A stretch of DNA of 16,172 nucleotides from an uncultured Succinivibrio sp. (GTDB lineage Bacteria; Pseudomonadota; Gammaproteobacteria; Enterobacterales; Succinivibrionaceae), in the NCBI GenBank assembly GCA_900770725.1, contig CAAGLL010000097.1, positions 1 to 16,172 of the forward strand. The letters run 5' to 3'. Below are positions 12,856-16,172 of this stretch, one piece after another (positions within the stretch are counted from its first letter, which is position 1; the number at the start of each line of letters is the position of its first letter). The notes under the pieces are model-generated. The model was given only the letters and a program-made list of their open reading frames with translations. It had not been told where the DNA came from and searched no databases. Position numbers and translations under genes: made by a program.

Positions 12856-13872
12856 ATGGCATTGAAAATCGCCGTCTATGGCTACGACACCGACATCGGC
12901 AAGCTCGTCTTCGAGACCATGGAGGAGCAGAAGTTCCAGGTCGACGACCTCTTCCCGCTCTCGCCCCTTTCAGGGGAGTTCGACGCGGTGACGCTCAACG
13001 GGGAGAACTACATGGTCAGGTCGGCCGACGAGTTCGACTTCGGCTCCTGCGACCTCGCGCTCTTCCTCACCACGCCTGACGAGAGCTCGCGCCTGGCCCA
13101 TGCCGCCGCATCCAAGGGCTGCACCGTCATCGACACCTCCGGGCTCTACTCGGACGACGAGAAGATCCCGCTGGTGATCCCGGAGATCAACCCATACGAC
13201 ATCAAGGGCGCCGCCGAGACCCGCATCGCCATCCCCGCCTGCGCGACCGCAACTCTCCTGGCGCTGTGCCTGCAGCCGCTTGCAGACAGCTTCGGCCTGG
13301 AGCGCGTGAGCGCCACGGTCATGGAGTCGGTGTCTGGGCAGGGCAGGCTCGGCACCGAGACGCTGGCGCGCGAGACGGCCAGGCTCTTGAACGGCCTTGA
13401 CGGCGACCACGAGGGCTTCGAGGCCCAGGTGGCCTTCAACCTGCACACCAGGATCGGCAAGGAGGGCGGCAACGGCTACTCAGAGCACGAGAACACCGTG
13501 CTGGCCCAGCTGGGCCGCGTGCTCGGCGCGATCCCTGGCGGCTACGACGTCACCGCAGTCCAGGTGCCGGTCTTCTACGGCCACACCGCGAGCGTGCACG
13601 TGGACCTTGGAAAGAGCGCCACGGCCGACGAGTTCAAGGCCGCCCTCTCCGAGTGCCCTTGGATCAAGGTGCAAGGCGATGACCGCATGCTGACCCCGGT
13701 CACCGACGCGGTGACCGAGCGCAGCGTGCTCTGCTCGAGGATCCGCCGCCACGGCAAGAGCGGCAAGGCCTGGAGCTTCATCTGCATGATGGACAACACC
13801 AGGCGCGGCGAGGCCGTCTCGGTGGTCGAGATCGCAAAGCTTTTGGAAAAGCAGCGGAATGAGCACGCTTAA
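12856..13872 (+). CDS. usg: Aspartate-semialdehyde dehydrogenase paralogue (USG-1 family)
   Basis: A 338-aa cytoplasmic protein with the Asd fold: N-terminal Rossmann domain, then dimerisation domain. The closest recognisable pattern is the USG-1 paralogue found next to fimV/truA in gammaproteobacteria (QVPVFYGH, AFNLHTR, ARLLNG). C129 in IPACAT sits where Asd has its catalytic cysteine, and H243 in FYGH is at the expected distance from it. Two key features differ from true Asd. The substrate-binding arginine of the VRVP motif is Q236, and the NADP loop GxxGxxG reads GYDTDIG, losing the middle glycine. E. coli Usg also has Gln there but lacks the cysteine. Dehydrogenase activity is therefore uncertain, and the gene may be annotated simply as asd. 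It is followed 95 bp later by fimV. Confidence 0.85.
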   Translation: MALKIAVYGYDTDIGKLVFETMEEQKFQVDDLFPLSPLSGEFDAVTLNGENYMVRSADEFDFGSCDLALFLTTPDESSRLAHAAASKGCTVIDTSGLYSDDEKIPLVIPEINPYDIKGAAETRIAIPACATATLLALCLQPLADSFGLERVSATVMESVSGQGRLGTETLARETARLLNGLDGDHEGFEAQVAFNLHTRIGKEGGNGYSEHENTVLAQLGRVLGAIPGGYDVTAVQVPVFYGHTASVHVDLGKSATADEFKAALSECPWIKVQGDDRMLTPVTDAVTERSVLCSRIRRHGKSGKAWSFICMMDNTRRGEAVSVVEIAKLLEKQRNEHA

Positions 13873-13889
13873 TGCATAGGAAAGGCAAA

Positions 13890-13929
13890 AAGCATGGCGA
13901 CCGTCAAATTAACGCTGCCCGCCATGCTT
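13890..13929 (-). terminator. Perfect 10-bp stem-loop between the Asd-like gene and fimV
   Basis: AAGCATGGCG (13890-13899) pairs with CGCCATGCTT (13920-13929), with a 20-nt loop. Read on the minus strand it ends in CTTTTTGCC, so it has terminator form for antisense transcription, although no minus-strand gene lies to the right. On the plus strand there is no T run. A TAAAAT (13929-13934) at its right arm could be a -10 box for fimV, with a poor -35. Confidence 0.5.
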
Positions 13930-13967
13930 AAAATACCTGTAAAGCTGGACTTATTCCGAGGATAACA

Positions 13968-16172
13968 ATGCGGGCCCTTAAGACAACGCTGCTGGCAGGA
14001 GCGCTGGCATTCTCTTTTGCCAGCCCCGCGGCTGACGACGGCACCTTCACCATCAACATCCAGGGGCCGGACAGCCCGACCTACCAGGACAGCGCCAGCG
14101 TCCAGGCCGAGGAGCAGCACCCCCAGAGGATCCAGGAGGCGCCGCTCCCGTCATACCAGCGTGGGCAGCAGGCGAGGCGCAACCGCGCCAGGACCGCGGC
14201 CAGGCAGACGGCGCAGGCGCTCTCCCAGGCGCCCGCGCGCACCCGCGCCGCAGTGCCTGCGGAATCCCAGCAGCCGCAGGCGCCCAGGCAGGCCCAGCCC
14301 CAAGGCCAGAACCAAAGCCAGGCGCAGAACCAGTCCGGCGCAGCTGATCAGGGCGGCTCCCGCATGCCGTCCTCAGTGAGGGTCGGGCAGGACGAGAGCC
14401 TCTGGCAGGTGGCCACCAGGCTCCTGCCTGCCGACCGCTCGGTCAACGAGTTCCAGATAGCGGCGTCCATCTACCGCAACAACCCCCAGGCCTTCAATGA
14501 CGGCAATGCCGGCAGCATCCGCCCGGGCACGCTCAAGATCCCGCCGGTCTCGGAGATCGCGCGCGAGGATCCCAAGGTGGGTTCCGACCTGCTCGCCCGC
14601 GGCAACATCGCGATGCCGCCCCTGGGGCCGGCCAAGGCCGCCCCCGCGCAGCATGGCCAGGGCGGCGGCGTCATAGCGCGCTCCGAGCAGAACCCGACCT
14701 TCACGGCGACCGAGACGGCCAACCGCCAGTTCCAGGAGGAGCGCAAGGCGCGCCGCGAGAAGCTCGAGGAGCAGGACGCCGCAGCCCAGGCCGTGGCGGC
14801 GAATCCCAAGGGCGCCTCCGAGGCTGACAAGGCGCTCGCCGAGGGCAAGGATGCCAATGCGCAGGGCGCCGCGCAATCCAAGGCCCCTGATGGCAGGGCC
14901 CAGTCCGGCAGCGACGCGTCCGAGCAGGCCAAGGTCGACGCGGGCATGCTCAAGCAGATGCTCGACGGCTCGCGCGATGCCATGGACATCAAGTCCAAGG
15001 AGATCGACAAGAAGCTCGTCGAGGCGATCGACCGCATGCAGAAGTCCAACGAGTCGACGCTCACCGCCGCCAACTCGGCGGTCTCCGGGATCGCCAAGCA
15101 GTACGACGGCACCATCGCCTCGCTCCAGCAGAACATCACCGAGCTCAAGGGCCAGGTCTCAAAGCTCACGCGCGACAACGACAGGATGCGCGACATGCTC
15201 CTGGCCACCGACGACAAGCTGCAGAGCCTGCAGGCGCAGCTTGCGAACGGAACGTCAGTGCCGGGGGATGCCGCGTCCTACCAGAGGTCGCTCATCCTGA
15301 TCATCGCGGGCATCGGCCTCCTGACGCTGATGCTCCTGATGCTCTTCGTGTTCTTCAAGGTCAAGAGCCGCCAGCGCGGCCGCACCATCGAGTCGGACAT
15401 CAGCGACGAGGACACCGACAAGGAGCCCAGCGAGGAGGACAAGCTCCTCTCCGACACCATCAGCCCGGCCGAGGCCTCCGCCCTCGACGCGGCGGCGCAG
15501 GCCGATCAGGGCGCAGCCCAGGGCGCCGAGGAGCAGCAGCCCCAGCAGCCTGAGGGACAGGCCCAGCCTGAAGCGCAGGCAGCGCATGAACAGGCAGCAG
15601 CTCCTGCGCCTGAGGCTGCAGCTCCGGCCGCAGCGCCTGAGGCGCAGGAGGCAGCCGCCCCTGCAGGCCAGGACGAGGCCCAGAAGGCCTGGGACGCGGC
15701 TGCAGCGCAGAAGGGCAGCGGCGAGAAGGAGAAGGATCCTGACAAGGACGCCATGGATCAGTGGGCCGCGGCGATGGCCCAGCAGAACGCCGAGCAGGAG
15801 AAGACTGCCGAGGTTGGAAACAGCCAGGGCGCAGGCTCCGACGACGGCGCCGACGCCTGGGCCGCGGCGATGGCCGAGCAGAAGGCCGGCGAACAGGGCG
15901 GCAAGGCGCAGAAGGGCTCCGATGACGGCGCCGACGCCTGGGCCGCGGCGATGGCCGAGCAGAAGGCTGGCGAGCAGGGCGGCGCAGAGCAGAAGGGCTC
16001 CGACGACGGCGCCGACGCCTGGGCCGCCGCGATGGCCGAGCAGAAGGCCGGCGAGCAGGGCGGCGAGGCGCAGAAGGGCTCCGATGACGGCGCCGACGCC
16101 TGGGCCGCGGCGATGGCCGAGCAGAAGGCCGGCGAGCAGGGCGGCGAGGCGCAGAAGGGCTCCGATGACGGC
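13968..16172 (+). CDS. fimV: FimV-like polar/peptidoglycan-binding membrane protein (3' end beyond window)
   Basis: An open frame of 735 codons reaching the window end without a stop. A signal peptide (about 1-21, MRALKTTLLAGALAFSFA) is followed by a Gln/Ala-rich linker. A LysM-like FimV domain spans about 136-192 (VRVGQDESLWQVA ... IYRNNPQAF ... LKIPP). A coiled coil spans about 327-425 and a single membrane helix about 442-464. The rest is an acidic Ala/Gln-rich cytoplasmic region with 27-residue repeats from 624. FimV proteins mark the cell pole and help place type IV pili and other polar machines. The C-terminal TPR motif found in homologues would lie outside the window. GAGG at 13958-13961 supports the start. 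Following the Usg-like gene matches the usual gammaproteobacterial asd/usg-fimV-truA order. The long minus-strand frame at 14471-15217 is a shadow. Confidence 0.88.
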   Translation, partial: MRALKTTLLAGALAFSFASPAADDGTFTINIQGPDSPTYQDSASVQAEEQHPQRIQEAPLPSYQRGQQARRNRARTAARQTAQALSQAPARTRAAVPAESQQPQAPRQAQPQGQNQSQAQNQSGAADQGGSRMPSSVRVGQDESLWQVATRLLPADRSVNEFQIAASIYRNNPQAFNDGNAGSIRPGTLKIPPVSEIAREDPKVGSDLLARGNIAMPPLGPAKAAPAQHGQGGGVIARSEQNPTFTATETANRQFQEERKARREKLEEQDAAAQAVAANPKGASEADKALAEGKDANAQGAAQSKAPDGRAQSGSDASEQAKVDAGMLKQMLDGSRDAMDIKSKEIDKKLVEAIDRMQKSNESTLTAANSAVSGIAKQYDGTIASLQQNITELKGQVSKLTRDNDRMRDMLLATDDKLQSLQAQLANGTSVPGDAASYQRSLILIIAGIGLLTLMLLMLFVFFKVKSRQRGRTIESDISDEDTDKEPSEEDKLLSDTISPAEASALDAAAQADQGAAQGAEEQQPQQPEGQAQPEAQAAHEQAAAPAPEAAAPAAAPEAQEAAAPAGQDEAQKAWDAAAAQKGSGEKEKDPDKDAMDQWAAAMAQQNAEQEKTAEVGNSQGAGSDDGADAWAAAMAEQKAGEQGGKAQKGSDDGADAWAAAMAEQKAGEQGGAEQKGSDDGADAWAAAMAEQKAGEQGGEAQKGSDDGADAWAAAMAEQKAGEQGGEAQKGSDDG
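15837..16172 (+). repeat. 81-bp tandem repeats inside fimV
   Basis: Units start at 15837, 15918, 15999, 16080 and 16161, exactly 81 bp apart: four whole and one cut by the window edge. Each encodes SDDGADAWAAAMAEQK-AGEQGG plus a short variable end. The units are nearly identical in DNA, so they are recent and likely to vary in number. Degenerate forms of the DAWAAAMA core occur earlier (around codons 572 and 594). Confidence 0.95.

Noticed and set aside
14471..15217. Minus-strand frame (248 codons) opposite fimV
   Set aside because: It is a Ser/Ala-rich shadow of the fimV coding strand, which shows signal peptide, LysM-like domain, coiled coil and membrane helix.
15837..16172. CRISPR array
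   Set aside because: The 81-bp units are contiguous coding repeats without spacers and stay in the fimV frame.
1..16172. tRNA or rRNA genes
   Set aside because: I looked for cloverleaf-like segments with a TTCGA-type arm and for conserved rRNA stretches and saw none; a covariance-model scan would be needed for certainty.

Overview
The window is high-GC DNA from what looks like a gammaproteobacterium. The strongest taxonomic signals are an IHF-alpha gene and the gene pair Usg/Asd-like dehydrogenase followed by fimV, a gammaproteobacterial arrangement. The accessory content (DUF285/BspA-type repeat protein, an AAA-ATPase_like ORF, many structured intergenic regions) resembles gut-associated Succinivibrionaceae, for example a high-GC Succinimonas-like organism. 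That family placement is inference from gene content only.

Left part (1-2170): the 5' end of an AAA-ATPase_like gene on the minus strand with a near-consensus promoter, then a complete IS110-family insertion sequence. A perfect 12-bp inverted repeat (270-281 / 1862-1873) and a 300-bp structured non-coding tail behind the transposase point to the IS1111 subgroup, in which the guide (bridge/seek) RNA is encoded 3' of the transposase. A cluster of three stem-loops follows.

Centre (2168-7660): a minus-strand membrane-bound phosphoglycerol/phosphoethanolamine transferase-type enzyme (MdoB/LtaS superfamily). Divergent from it is a DUF285 protein with five exact 25-residue repeats, no signal peptide and a C-terminal membrane anchor. 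After a 560-bp structured, partly AT-rich gap comes a methyl-accepting chemotaxis protein with a strong intrinsic terminator.

Right-centre (7690-12640): a candidate promoter and a leader hairpin precede an unusual membrane protein carrying six DnaJ-type CXXCXGXG zinc motifs but no J-domain. It is closely followed by a glycerate kinase. Convergent to these, on the minus strand, lie a xylose-isomerase-like TIM-barrel enzyme, an HPr phosphocarrier and IHF-alpha, each separated by gaps or terminators and so probably transcribed separately.

Right end (12790-16172): a USG-1/aspartate-semialdehyde-dehydrogenase paralogue and then fimV, which is open to the window edge and carries near-identical 81-bp tandem repeats in its cytoplasmic region.

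The most novel items are the J-domain-less zinc-repeat membrane protein with its SD-less, hairpin-bearing leader, the tail-anchored DUF285 protein, the fimV minisatellite, the partly degenerate Asd paralogue, and the IS1111-type element with its candidate guide RNA.
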